A stretch of 64,000 bases of DNA from positions 623,484-687,483 of the forward strand of contig NZ_LKIU01000005.1 in the NCBI RefSeq assembly GCF_001307035.1. Direction: 5' to 3'. Position 1 is the stretch's first letter. The number at the start of each line of letters is the position of its first letter. The translations under genes and the position numbers were made by a program. The stretch is from Arthrobacter sp. Edens01. Lineage in GTDB: Bacteria; Actinomycetota; Actinomycetes; Actinomycetales; Micrococcaceae. The notes beneath the pieces were generated by a model. That model was given only the letters and a program-made list of their open reading frames with translations, made no database searches and was not told the origin of the DNA. Shown piece by piece: positions 18,694 to 26,171 of the stretch.

Positions 18694-19185
18694 CTAAGCG
18701 GTGAGCTGCCGCTTGGAGGAAATCACTCCGGTGTTGAACCCTGCCAGGTTCAGTCCGCCGTGGAACCGGGCGTGCTCAATCTTGACGCAGCGGTCCATCA
18801 CCACGTTCATGCCGGCCGCCTCAGCGTCACGGGCCACGTCCTCATGCCAGGAGCCCAGCTGCAGCCAGAGCGTCTTGGCGCCCACGGCCTTCGCTTCCTC
18901 CAGAACAGTCGGCAGGTCATCGTGCCGCCGGAACACGTCCACGATGTCCGGGGTTTCCGGCAGGTCCGCCAGCGAGGCGTACACCGGCTGGCCCAGGATC
19001 TCCTTCGCCACAGGGTTCACGAAGTACACCTTGTACGGCGAGGAGGAGAGCAGGTAGGTCGCCACGAAGTAGGAGGCCCGCGAAGGCTTGTCCGAGGCAC
19101 CCACAATCGCGATCGATTTTGCCGACCGCAGCAGGGCCAGCCGTTCGGGGGCGCTGGGCCCCGCCCAGGTGCGGTTCTCAGACAT
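18694..19185 (-). CDS. CoA-binding domain protein (YccU-like)
   Basis: A 163-residue protein with a Rossmann-type CoA_binding_2 domain: SIAIVGASDKPSRASYFVATYL at 25-46 and VYFVNPVAKEILGQPVYASLADLP, then DIVDVFRRHDDLP and AKTLWLQLG. The C-terminus contains NVVMDRCVKIEHARF, where the Cys-x-x-I-E segment is typical. Family members bind CoA or related nucleotides, but none has a settled function. Its start overlaps the metY stop by eight bases (ATGTCTGA), so it is translated with the homocysteine-forming enzyme. A shorter paralogue lies at 30114-30530. Confidence 0.88.
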   Translation of the reverse strand: MSENRTWAGPSAPERLALLRSAKSIAIVGASDKPSRASYFVATYLLSSSPYKVYFVNPVAKEILGQPVYASLADLPETPDIVDVFRRHDDLPTVLEEAKAVGAKTLWLQLGSWHEDVARDAEAAGMNVVMDRCVKIEHARFHGGLNLAGFNTGVISSKRQLTA

Positions 19186-20539
19186 TGGCTGACTCCTCGG
19201 TTTCAAGCGGAATGCTGCAGGCCGCAGCGGGTTCGGCGGCGGCGGGTGCCGCACCTGCTGCAGCAGCGGTCAGTGCCTGATCCAGGTCCCAGAGAATATC
19301 CTCCAGGTCCTCCAGGCCCACGGAAATACGGACCAGGTCCTCCGGCACGCCGCCGGCAGCCAGCTGTTCGGGGGAGAGCTGCTGGTGGGTGGTCGACGCC
19401 GGGTGGATCACCAGGGTGCGGGAGTCGCCCACGTTGGCCAGATGTGAGGCAAGCTGCAGCGATTCGATGAATGTCTGTCCGGCAGAACGGCCGCCCTTGA
19501 CGCCGAAGCTGAAGACGGAACCCGGGCCCTTGGGCAGGTACTTTTTGGCTCGTTCGTGGTGGGGGTGGGACTCGAGGCCGGCGTAGGACACCCAGGCCAC
19601 GCGCTCATCCGCTTCCAGCCATTCGGCCACGGCCTGGGCATTGCGCAGGTGCTCGTCCACCCGCTGGGCGAGGGTTTCAACACCCTGCAGCAGCTGGAAC
19701 GCGGACTGGGCAGAGAGTGTGGGCCCAATGTCGCGCAGCTGCTCGGAGCGCAGCTTGGTCAGGAAACCGTACTCGCCGAAGTTCCCCCACCAGGAGATGT
19801 TCCCGTAGGAGGGCACCGGTTCGGTCATGGCCGGGAATTTGCCGTTGCCCCAGTTGAACGTGCCGGATTCAACGACGACGCCGCCCAGCGTGGTGCCGTG
19901 CCCGCCGATGAACTTGGTGGCGGAGTGGATCACAATATCCGCGCCGTGCTTGAACGGCTGCACCAGGTAAGGCGTGCTCAGGGTGGCGTCGAGAATCAGC
20001 GGCACACCGGCGTCGTGCGCTACCTTCGCCAGGCCCTCGATGTCCGTGACTTCACCGCTCGGGTTCGCTACGACCTCCGCGTAAACGGCCTTGGTGTTTT
20101 CCTGGATTGCGGCGGCGTAGTCCGCCGGATCCGTGCCCGGCACAAAAGTGGTCTCGATGCCGAAGCGGCGCAGCGTGACATCCAGCTGCGTGACCGTCCC
20201 GCCGTAGAGCTGGGAAGCGGCCACAATGTGGTCCCCGGCTGAGCAGATTGCCGCGAAGGTGACGAACTCCGCGGACATGCCCGACGCCGTCGCTACCGCA
20301 CCGATGCCGCCCTCCAGTGAGGCGATGCGCTCCTCGAACGCGGCGACTGTGGGGTTGCCGATCCGGGAGTAGATGTTGCCGTACTTCTGCAGCGAAAACA
20401 GGTTCGCGGCGTCGGCGGTGTCCTTGAAAACGAACGACGTCGACTGGTAGATGGGAACGGCACGGGCACCGTGGATGGCGTCGGGCGTTCCGCCGGCGTG
20501 CAGGGCGCGGGTACGGAATCCGAACTGGCGGTCACTCAT
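19178..20539 (-). CDS. metY: O-acetylhomoserine sulfhydrylase (aminocarboxypropyltransferase)
   Basis: A 453-residue PLP enzyme that replaces the acetate of O-acetylhomoserine with sulfide to give homocysteine, the direct sulfhydrylation route to methionine. It has the Cys/Met-metabolism signature: RALHAGG...ARAVPIYQSTSFVFKD, YSRIGNPT, ASGMSAEF and the PLP lysine K209 in SATKFIGGHGTTLGG. The last 40 residues include an Ala-rich run (AAAAGAAPAAAEPAAA) absent from most homologues. ATG 20539 follows AAGGAAGGAG. No SAM leader is visible upstream, unlike the nearby sulfur-uptake genes. It would assimilate sulfide released by the monooxygenases encoded nearby. Confidence 0.95.
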   Translation of the reverse strand: MSDRQFGFRTRALHAGGTPDAIHGARAVPIYQSTSFVFKDTADAANLFSLQKYGNIYSRIGNPTVAAFEERIASLEGGIGAVATASGMSAEFVTFAAICSAGDHIVAASQLYGGTVTQLDVTLRRFGIETTFVPGTDPADYAAAIQENTKAVYAEVVANPSGEVTDIEGLAKVAHDAGVPLILDATLSTPYLVQPFKHGADIVIHSATKFIGGHGTTLGGVVVESGTFNWGNGKFPAMTEPVPSYGNISWWGNFGEYGFLTKLRSEQLRDIGPTLSAQSAFQLLQGVETLAQRVDEHLRNAQAVAEWLEADERVAWVSYAGLESHPHHERAKKYLPKGPGSVFSFGVKGGRSAGQTFIESLQLASHLANVGDSRTLVIHPASTTHQQLSPEQLAAGGVPEDLVRISVGLEDLEDILWDLDQALTAAAAGAAPAAAEPAAACSIPLETEESANV

Positions 20540-20660
20540 GGACTGAGTGCTCCTTCCTTGGGGGAACCGCGGGTAAGCGGTTCGCCAATGGTTGCTTTAT
20601 TGGGTGCTGGATACCAACAATGTTGAGGACAGTTGCGCAGAGGCAATCCTGGGAGCGGGC

Positions 20661-20921
20661 ATGGACGAGTACGTGATCGTGGTTGAAACCGGGTACAAAC
20701 TTGCGTCCGCGAACCACAAGATCACCCCCACCGAACCGATGACCCGCCTTGCCGCGGAGCGGATGTTCACCGAAATGATGGACGGCGGGCATCCCGAACT
20801 GCTCCCGGAGAAGAATGACACCTCGTTCCTTGAGGTCTCGCCCGTGGAGTTCCTGCGCCTGCACCGCGCCATGGGCGGAGCGGTGGAGCTGGATCGGGTG
20901 ACGCTGGCCAGGGTTCATTAG
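20661..20921 (+). CDS. Small hypothetical protein
   Basis: An 86-residue soluble acidic protein starting MDEYVIVVETGYKLASANHKI and containing LAAERMFTEMMDGGHPELLPEKNDTSFLEVSPVEFLRLHRAM. No family is recognised. ATG 20661 follows GGAGCGGG and leaves the protein starting at its conserved-looking beta strand; a TTG about 70 bases upstream would add 23 residues of poor quality. It converges with acs, and the two stop codons overlap by four bases. It lies between metY and the ssu-acs operon, which may be incidental. Confidence 0.55.
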   Translation: MDEYVIVVETGYKLASANHKITPTEPMTRLAAERMFTEMMDGGHPELLPEKNDTSFLEVSPVEFLRLHRAMGGAVELDRVTLARVH

Positions 20922-22897
20922 GCCGCGCTCCGCGCACGCCGCGCCCGGCAGGCGGCATCGATCGCCGGAATGCAGGGTTCATTCTGCAGGCTGGTGGTAT
21001 CCCCGAGCGTGGTGCCTTCGAAGAGCTGGGTCAGCAGCCGGCGCATGATCTTCCCCGAGCGGGTCTTGGGAACATCCGGAACCACGACGACGGCGGCGGG
21101 CTTGGCGATCGGCCCGATTTCCTTTGCCACGTGGGCGCGCAGTTCTACCGTGACCGTCTCCGCGTCCTTCGACGCAGCGTCGGTCAGGACCACAAACGCG
21201 GCGATGGCGTGGCCGGTCTTTGGGTCGGCCACCGGGCAAACCCCGGCTTCAACCACCCAGGGGTGGGAGACCAGGGCAGATTCGATCTCGATGGTGGAGA
21301 GCCGGTGGCCGGAAACGTTCAGCACATCGTCCACTCGTCCCAGGATCCAGGTGTCTCCGTCGTCGTCATACCGGGCGCCGTCGCCGGCCAGGAACCAGCC
21401 CTGCTGCGCGTACTGCCGCCAGTAGGAGGAGAGGTAGCGCTGCGGGTCGCCCCAGCAGGTGCGCGCCATGGACGGGCCGATCCGGTCCACCACAATGAAA
21501 CCCTGCACGTTCGGCGGGACGTTGGCGCCGTGTTCGTCGACGATCCGGGTGGAGACGCCCGGCAGTGCGCGGGAAGCGCAGCCGGGCTTGAACGCTGTGT
21601 CGGTCTGGCGCGGGGAAAGGATGGTGGCGCCGGTTTCGGACTGCCACCAGGTGTCGATCACGGGAACCTCACCGCGGCCGATGTTCTCCCGCATCCAGCG
21701 CCAAGCCTCAGGATTCACGGCTTCGCCGACGGTCCCGAGCAGCCGGATGGAGGAGAGATCCCAGGTGTCCGGGACGCCGTCCGGGAACCAGCCCATGAGG
21801 GACCGGACCAGGGTGGGGGCGGTGTAGTAGCTGGTGACCTTGTACCGCTCGATGATCTCGAAGTGCCGGCCGGGGTGCGGGGTGTTCGGGGTGCCCTCGA
21901 AGATCACCTGGGTGACGCCGTTGGAGAGCGGGCCGTAGATCTCATAGGTGTGCGCGGTGACCCAGGCCAGGTCCGCGGTGCACCAGTGCACGTCTGCCTC
22001 GCGGGCGGCTTCGTCCGGGTTGGCGAAGAGATACTCGTAGCTCCAGGACGCCTGGGTGAGGTAGCCGCCCATGGTGTGCACCAGGCCCTTGGGCTTTCCC
22101 GTGGTGCCGGAGGTGTACATGATGAACAGCGGCGTCTCGGCGTCGAACGCCTCGGCTTCGTGAACGTCGGAAGCGGCGTCCACGGTCTCGTGCCACCAAA
22201 GGTCACGGCCCTCGGTCCAGGCAAGGTCGCAGCCGGTGCGCTGAATAACAAGCACGTGCTCGATCGCGTTGTCGCCGGACACTGCCTCGTCCGCATTTTC
22301 CTTCACTGGTACAGCTGCCCCGCGGCGGAACTGGCCGTCGGTGGTGACCAGAAGCTTCGCTCGGGTGTCTTCCACCCGGAACTTCAGGGCCTCAGCCGAG
22401 AAGCCGCCAAACACCAGGGAATGGATGGCCCCGATGCGGGCGCAGGCCAGGGTGATGATGATCGTTTCGGCGATGACGGGCAGGTAGATGACCACCCGGT
22501 CGCCTTTTTCGATGCCCAGGGCCAGCAGTGCGTTGGCTGCCTTGGAGACTTCCTTCTGCAGGCCGGCGTACGTGTAGGTTCGGCGGTCGCCGGGCTCGCC
22601 TTCGGCGTGCAGCGCCACCTTGTCCCCGCGGCCGGCCGCCACATGGCGGTCCACGCAGTTCACGGCGACGTTGAGCTTTCCGCCGGCGAACCACTCGATC
22701 TCCGGGACCGAGTACTCGGCGTCGGCCTCCGGGACGTCCGGGCCGCTGACCCGCTGCGGCGGACGGAAGGTGTGCGCGGTGTGCCACGGCTGATCCCACT
22801 GCAGGCGGCGGGCAGCGTCCTCCCAGAACGCGATCCGCTCCGCCTCGGTGGCGAACTCCGGTTCGGCTGCGGTTTCCGTTGCTGTGCCTACGCCCAT
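20918..22897 (-). CDS. acs: Acetyl-CoA synthetase
   Basis: A 659-residue AMP-forming ligase that converts acetate, ATP and CoA to acetyl-CoA. The phosphate-binding loop YTSGTTGKPKG is present. The acetate-pocket Trp is retained in DTWWQSETG, arguing for a small carboxylate such as acetate. GRVDDVLNVSGHRL is the hinge, and the acetylatable Lys is in KTRSGKIMRRL. ATG 22897 overlaps the ssuC stop by ten bases; GTG 22912 is an alternative. It is thus the last gene of a SAM-riboswitch-led sulfonate-import operon, an unusual partnership; it might activate two-carbon products of desulfonation, which is inference. Confidence 0.92.
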   Translation of the reverse strand: MGVGTATETAAEPEFATEAERIAFWEDAARRLQWDQPWHTAHTFRPPQRVSGPDVPEADAEYSVPEIEWFAGGKLNVAVNCVDRHVAAGRGDKVALHAEGEPGDRRTYTYAGLQKEVSKAANALLALGIEKGDRVVIYLPVIAETIIITLACARIGAIHSLVFGGFSAEALKFRVEDTRAKLLVTTDGQFRRGAAVPVKENADEAVSGDNAIEHVLVIQRTGCDLAWTEGRDLWWHETVDAASDVHEAEAFDAETPLFIMYTSGTTGKPKGLVHTMGGYLTQASWSYEYLFANPDEAAREADVHWCTADLAWVTAHTYEIYGPLSNGVTQVIFEGTPNTPHPGRHFEIIERYKVTSYYTAPTLVRSLMGWFPDGVPDTWDLSSIRLLGTVGEAVNPEAWRWMRENIGRGEVPVIDTWWQSETGATILSPRQTDTAFKPGCASRALPGVSTRIVDEHGANVPPNVQGFIVVDRIGPSMARTCWGDPQRYLSSYWRQYAQQGWFLAGDGARYDDDGDTWILGRVDDVLNVSGHRLSTIEIESALVSHPWVVEAGVCPVADPKTGHAIAAFVVLTDAASKDAETVTVELRAHVAKEIGPIAKPAAVVVVPDVPKTRSGKIMRRLLTQLFEGTTLGDTTSLQNEPCIPAIDAACRARRARSAA

Positions 22898-23739
22898 TTC
22901 TTCACTGCCCACTTTTCAGCGACGCCCAGTAGGGCATCCGTCGTCTTGCCAATAACTGCCAGCAGCACGATCGCCAGGAACATCCGGTCAGTGCGGCCGT
23001 TGTTCTGCGAATCCGTGAGCAGGAAGCCCAGTCCCATGGAGGATGCGATCAGTTCTGCAGCCACCAGGAACAGCCAGGACTGTGCCAGTGCCAGCCGCAG
23101 GCCGGAGAAAACAGCCGGGACGACGGCGGGCAGCTGCACCGTGGTGAGCAGCTTGATGCCGTTCAGGCCGAAGGCCCGGGCTGCTTCAACGAGGTTCTTG
23201 TCGACGTGCCTCAAGGCCAGGGACACGGTGGTGAAGACCGGGAAGAAAGCGCCGATGGTGATCAGGGTGACCTTGGAGTCCTCGCCGATGCCCATCCACA
23301 GGATCAGCAGCGGCACCAGGGCCAGGGACGGTACTGCGCGGACGGCTCCGAACAGCGGACCCAGCAGGACGTCCGCCAGCCGGGACAGCCCCAGCAGGGC
23401 ACCGAGAACCAGTCCCAGCGCAGCGCCTAGCGCAAAACCTGTCAGCACGCGCTGCGTGGAGATGGCAATGTGCGTGCCGAGTTCGCCGCGTTCAATCAGG
23501 TCCGCAGCCGAGGTCAGCACGGCGCCGGGGGACGGAAGCTGCACCGCGCTGAAGACCCCGAGGACGGAGACGAGCTGCCACAGTCCCAGCAGCAGGAAAG
23601 GTACCACCAGGCCCAGCGCCACGCGGGCCCAGCTCTTGGAGAGCAGTCCGGCAGCTGCGGTATTCCGGGACGGCGCGGCGGGGGGACCCTGGATGCCGCC
23701 GGGAACCGCCGAGCTGCCGGTCAGGTACGAATTGCTCAT
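22888..23739 (-). CDS. ssuC: Aliphatic sulfonate-type ABC permease
   Basis: A 283-residue inner-membrane permease with about six helices and a BPD_transp_1 domain. The coupling loop is EAARAFGLNGIKLLTTVQLPAVVPAVFSGLRLALAQSW, which matches SsuC/TauC proteins closely; the N-terminus carries VPFLLLGLWQLVSVLGVFSAVQLPSP, also typical. The cytoplasmic N-terminal 30 residues are Pro/Gly/Ala-rich. Its ATG shares one base with the stop of ssuA (TAATG), and acs overlaps its end. The family covers aliphatic sulfonates, taurine, nitrate and some pyrimidines; the SAM leader of the operon favours a sulfur compound. Confidence 0.9.
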   Translation of the reverse strand: MSNSYLTGSSAVPGGIQGPPAAPSRNTAAAGLLSKSWARVALGLVVPFLLLGLWQLVSVLGVFSAVQLPSPGAVLTSAADLIERGELGTHIAISTQRVLTGFALGAALGLVLGALLGLSRLADVLLGPLFGAVRAVPSLALVPLLILWMGIGEDSKVTLITIGAFFPVFTTVSLALRHVDKNLVEAARAFGLNGIKLLTTVQLPAVVPAVFSGLRLALAQSWLFLVAAELIASSMGLGFLLTDSQNNGRTDRMFLAIVLLAVIGKTTDALLGVAEKWAVKKWA

Positions 23740-24785
23740 TAGGATTCCTTCACGGCTTCCGGATCGGCCTTCTGTACGAAGGAATCATCTAGGAGGGAGG
23801 CAACGGCGTCGTCGATGGCCTTCTGGTTGGCGACGTCGCCGGTTTCGACGAATACGGGCCCCACCTTTTCCAGGACCTTTCGCTGCGCATCGCCCGGGGC
23901 GGCGTCGACGTCGAGGTTGCTGCGTTCCAGAATGACGGTGCGGGCCACCTCCAGGTCCAGACCGGCGACGTCGGCGAGGATCTGCGCGGTCTCCTCGGGG
24001 TTCTCGGCAGCCCAGGCACGGGCCTTTTCATAGACGTTCACCACGGTCTGGGCCAGTTCCGGCTTCTCCTCAAGGAAGGACTCCGTGGCGTTCAGGAAGC
24101 CGTAGGTGTTGAAGTCCAGGTTGCGGTAGAGGAACTCTGCACCGGCGTGCTCTGCGCCTGCCATGATCGGGTCCAGGCCGGACCAGGCGTCCACCGCACC
24201 GTTTTCAAGGGCGGTGCGGCCGTCGGCGTGCTGCAGGTTTTCAACCGTGACATCTGAGGTGCTCAGCCCGGCCTCTTCGAGAGCCTGGACCAGGAAGAAG
24301 TACGGATCCGTGCCCTTGGTGGCGGCGACTGACTTGCCGGCCAGGTCCTCTACGGAGGTGATGTCCGAGCCGGGGGAAACCAGGAGTCCGGCCCATTCCG
24401 GCTGGGAGTAGATGCTGATGGTCTTGATCGGCGAACCGTTGGAGCGGGCCAGGAGCGCGGCCGAACCGGCGGTGGAGCCGACGTCGATCGCTCCGGCCCG
24501 CAGCGCCTCGTTGGCCTTGTTCGACCCGGCGGACTGCACCCAGTTGACCTCCACACCCTGATCTTCGAGGGTCGCTTCGAGCCAGCCCTGGTCCTTGATG
24601 ACCAGGCTGAGCGGGTTGTACGTGGCGAAGTCGATGTTCAATGTGCCGCCGTCCGCGGCGTCGTTGGCGGCTGCGCCGGTGGAATCTTCACCCGCAACGC
24701 AGCCGGTCAGGGCCAGCGTGAGGGCGGCGGCTGCCCCGGCAAGGGCGGCGAAGGGACGGCGGGAGAAACGGGAACGGCTGTTCAT
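23739..24785 (-). CDS. ssuA: Sulfonate-type ABC substrate-binding lipoprotein
   Basis: A 348-residue lipoprotein with signal peptide and lipobox LTGC (Cys29). The mature protein follows the SsuA/TauA/NMT1 pattern: LNIDFATYNPLSLVIKDQGWLEATLEDQGVEVNWVQ, then AGSNKANEALRAGAIDVGSTAGSAALLARSNGSPI and AATKGTDPYFFLVQALEEAGL. It captures the substrate outside the membrane and hands it to SsuC. Here the order is ssuB-ssuA-ssuC, and a 98-base gap separates it from ssuB. The sulfonate assignment rests on family resemblance plus the SAM riboswitch; binding preference among sulfonates cannot be read. Confidence 0.88.
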   Translation of the reverse strand: MNSRSRFSRRPFAALAGAAAALTLALTGCVAGEDSTGAAANDAADGGTLNIDFATYNPLSLVIKDQGWLEATLEDQGVEVNWVQSAGSNKANEALRAGAIDVGSTAGSAALLARSNGSPIKTISIYSQPEWAGLLVSPGSDITSVEDLAGKSVAATKGTDPYFFLVQALEEAGLSTSDVTVENLQHADGRTALENGAVDAWSGLDPIMAGAEHAGAEFLYRNLDFNTYGFLNATESFLEEKPELAQTVVNVYEKARAWAAENPEETAQILADVAGLDLEVARTVILERSNLDVDAAPGDAQRKVLEKVGPVFVETGDVANQKAIDDAVASLLDDSFVQKADPEAVKES

Positions 24786-24883
24786 GGGGATTCCTTTGAA
24801 ATGGGTGACGCAGGGAAGAAGAAGGGGGCTGCGGGCACAGAGCGTCCGCGGATCCGGCCCGGTGTTGCCTGGGTTGGGGAGGA

Positions 24884-25711
24884 CTAGTGGCGGTCGACGC
24901 CGAGGCTCGCCAGTAGCTCGCCGCGCATTCGGGCCAGCTCGGCCGAGGCACGGTCCCGCGGACGGGCACCGGGGACGGTGATGGTCTGTGTGATGGTGGC
25001 GCCGGGCTTGCCGGGTTCACGGCCCAGCACAATGATCCGGTCCGCGAGCTGGAGCGCCTCGTCGACGTCGTGGGTGACGAGCAGGACGGTGGCCGGGGCT
25101 GCGCGGTGCACGTCCAGCAGCAGGTCCTGCATCTTCAAGCGGGTCAGGGCATCGAGGGCGCCGAACGGCTCATCCAGCAGCAGGACGCCGGGCTTGCGGG
25201 CCAGAGCGCGGGCCAGCGAAGCGCGCTGGGCCATACCGCCGGAAACGGCGCGGGGCTGGTGCTTGGCGAAGCGGTCCAGTTCCACGAGTTTGAGCAGCTC
25301 CGAGACCTTGGCCTTGCCGTCGCTGGCACTCGTGCCCTTCGGCAGGCCGATCGCGACATTGGCCTGCAGGGTCTGCCAGGGCAGCAGCCGGGGTTCCTGG
25401 AAGGCGACGGCGCAGCGGTCGTCGATGCCGCGCACGGCGGTTCCGTCGATCAGCACCTGGCCGGTGGAAGCGGCGTCGAGCCCTGCGGTGGCGCGCAGCA
25501 GCGTGGACTTGCCGCACCCGCTGGACCCGAGGATCGCCAGGACTTCCCCCGGGCGGACTTCAAAGTTGATGTCGCGGAGCACCACGTGGGCGTCTGCGCC
25601 GGAACCGAAGCTGCGGCCAACGCCGTCGAACGTCACGGACAGGGCAGTATCGGGTGCAGTCCGCGCAGCAGCGGACACGGCATGGGAGCCAGAGGAAAGT
25701 ACAGCAGTCAT
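24884..25711 (-). CDS. ssuB: Sulfonate-type ABC ATPase
   Basis: A 275-residue ATPase and first gene of the ssu-acs operon. Walker A is GSSGCGKST (about 62-70), the Q-loop is FQEPRLLPWQT, the signature is VSGGMAQR and Walker B is VLLLDEPFGALD; the SGGMxQR and FQExRLLPW forms are diagnostic of the nitrate/sulfonate/taurine class. ATG 25711 lies 10 bases after the end of the SAM riboswitch aptamer on the minus strand. With almost no separate expression platform, control most likely acts on translation initiation or on a structure overlapping the aptamer's 3' strand. Confidence 0.92.
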   Translation of the reverse strand: MTAVLSSGSHAVSAAARTAPDTALSVTFDGVGRSFGSGADAHVVLRDINFEVRPGEVLAILGSSGCGKSTLLRATAGLDAASTGQVLIDGTAVRGIDDRCAVAFQEPRLLPWQTLQANVAIGLPKGTSASDGKAKVSELLKLVELDRFAKHQPRAVSGGMAQRASLARALARKPGVLLLDEPFGALDALTRLKMQDLLLDVHRAAPATVLLVTHDVDEALQLADRIIVLGREPGKPGATITQTITVPGARPRDRASAELARMRGELLASLGVDRH

Positions 25712-25720
25712 GTGAACACT

Positions 25721-25879
25721 CCATCGGTCCTGGCAGTAGCACCCTACGGAAAACGTCCTGGGCCGGGTTAGCGGCCTCCTGCGACGTCCACCTCGCTATC
25801 GCAGTGCCTCAAGGAGGAAGCACTCCGACCAGGGTTGCTGCGGCTTCACTGATCCAGGTCTCTCAGCCGCTCGGGATGG
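25721..25879 (-). ncRNA. SAM riboswitch (S-box/SAM-I type) with enlarged P3 arm
   Basis: On the minus strand CCATCCCGAGCGGC pairs with GACCGATGG at the other end (P1). The conserved core is GAGAGACCTGG, then GCCGCAGCAACCC, then GGGTGCTACTGCCAGG, as in the S-box. Between CAACCC and GGGTGC lie 87 bases with their own stems (AGTGC/GCACT and GCGA/TCGC), against 28 bases in the related leader at 31320. A -10-like TTTAGT (25891-25900 region) precedes the aptamer and is similar at the other S-box leader. It should repress ssuBAC-acs when SAM is plentiful. Confidence 0.87.
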
Positions 25880-26017
25880 TCAAGGCTCAACTAAACGCCC
25901 AAGAGTCCGTGTCCGGCAAGTCCCGGCGTAACATTTCGGTTCGGGCCCCGGCCGTTACGCCGCGTGACAGATGGGGGTTGCGGGCACCCCGGTGCTCCGG
26001 CGCATACTGGACCCGCA

Positions 26018-26133
26018 GGATCATGAGTCCCAACGCGAAGCTCTGGCTGGTTGGGCGGCAACCCTCTCCCGTAGCGGGGTGCCCCAGATGACGATCCGGT
26101 CGACCGGCAAGACCGCCGGCGGCAAGTACGGCG
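26018..26133 (+). ncRNA. SAM-IV riboswitch
   Basis: GGATC pairs with GATCC around a core that reads ATGAGTCCCAACG, GGTTGGGCGGCAACC, CTCTCCCGTAGCGGGGTGCC and CCAGATGA. This is the SAM-IV arrangement known mostly from actinobacteria, including the downstream GGCAAGTACGG element (26121-26131). It lies 38 bases ahead of the flavin-monooxygenase start. A near-identical copy sits at 39242. It starts only 138 bases from the divergent S-box leader. Confidence 0.9.
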
Positions 26134-26171
26134 CTCCCTTCAGCGGTGCGTCCTTTGCGTAAGGGACCCTC

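Noticed and set aside
20540..20660. A possible SAM riboswitch ahead of metY
   Set aside because: Only a small GAACCGC/GCGGTTC hairpin is present (20564-20583) and none of the SAM-I or SAM-IV core motifs.
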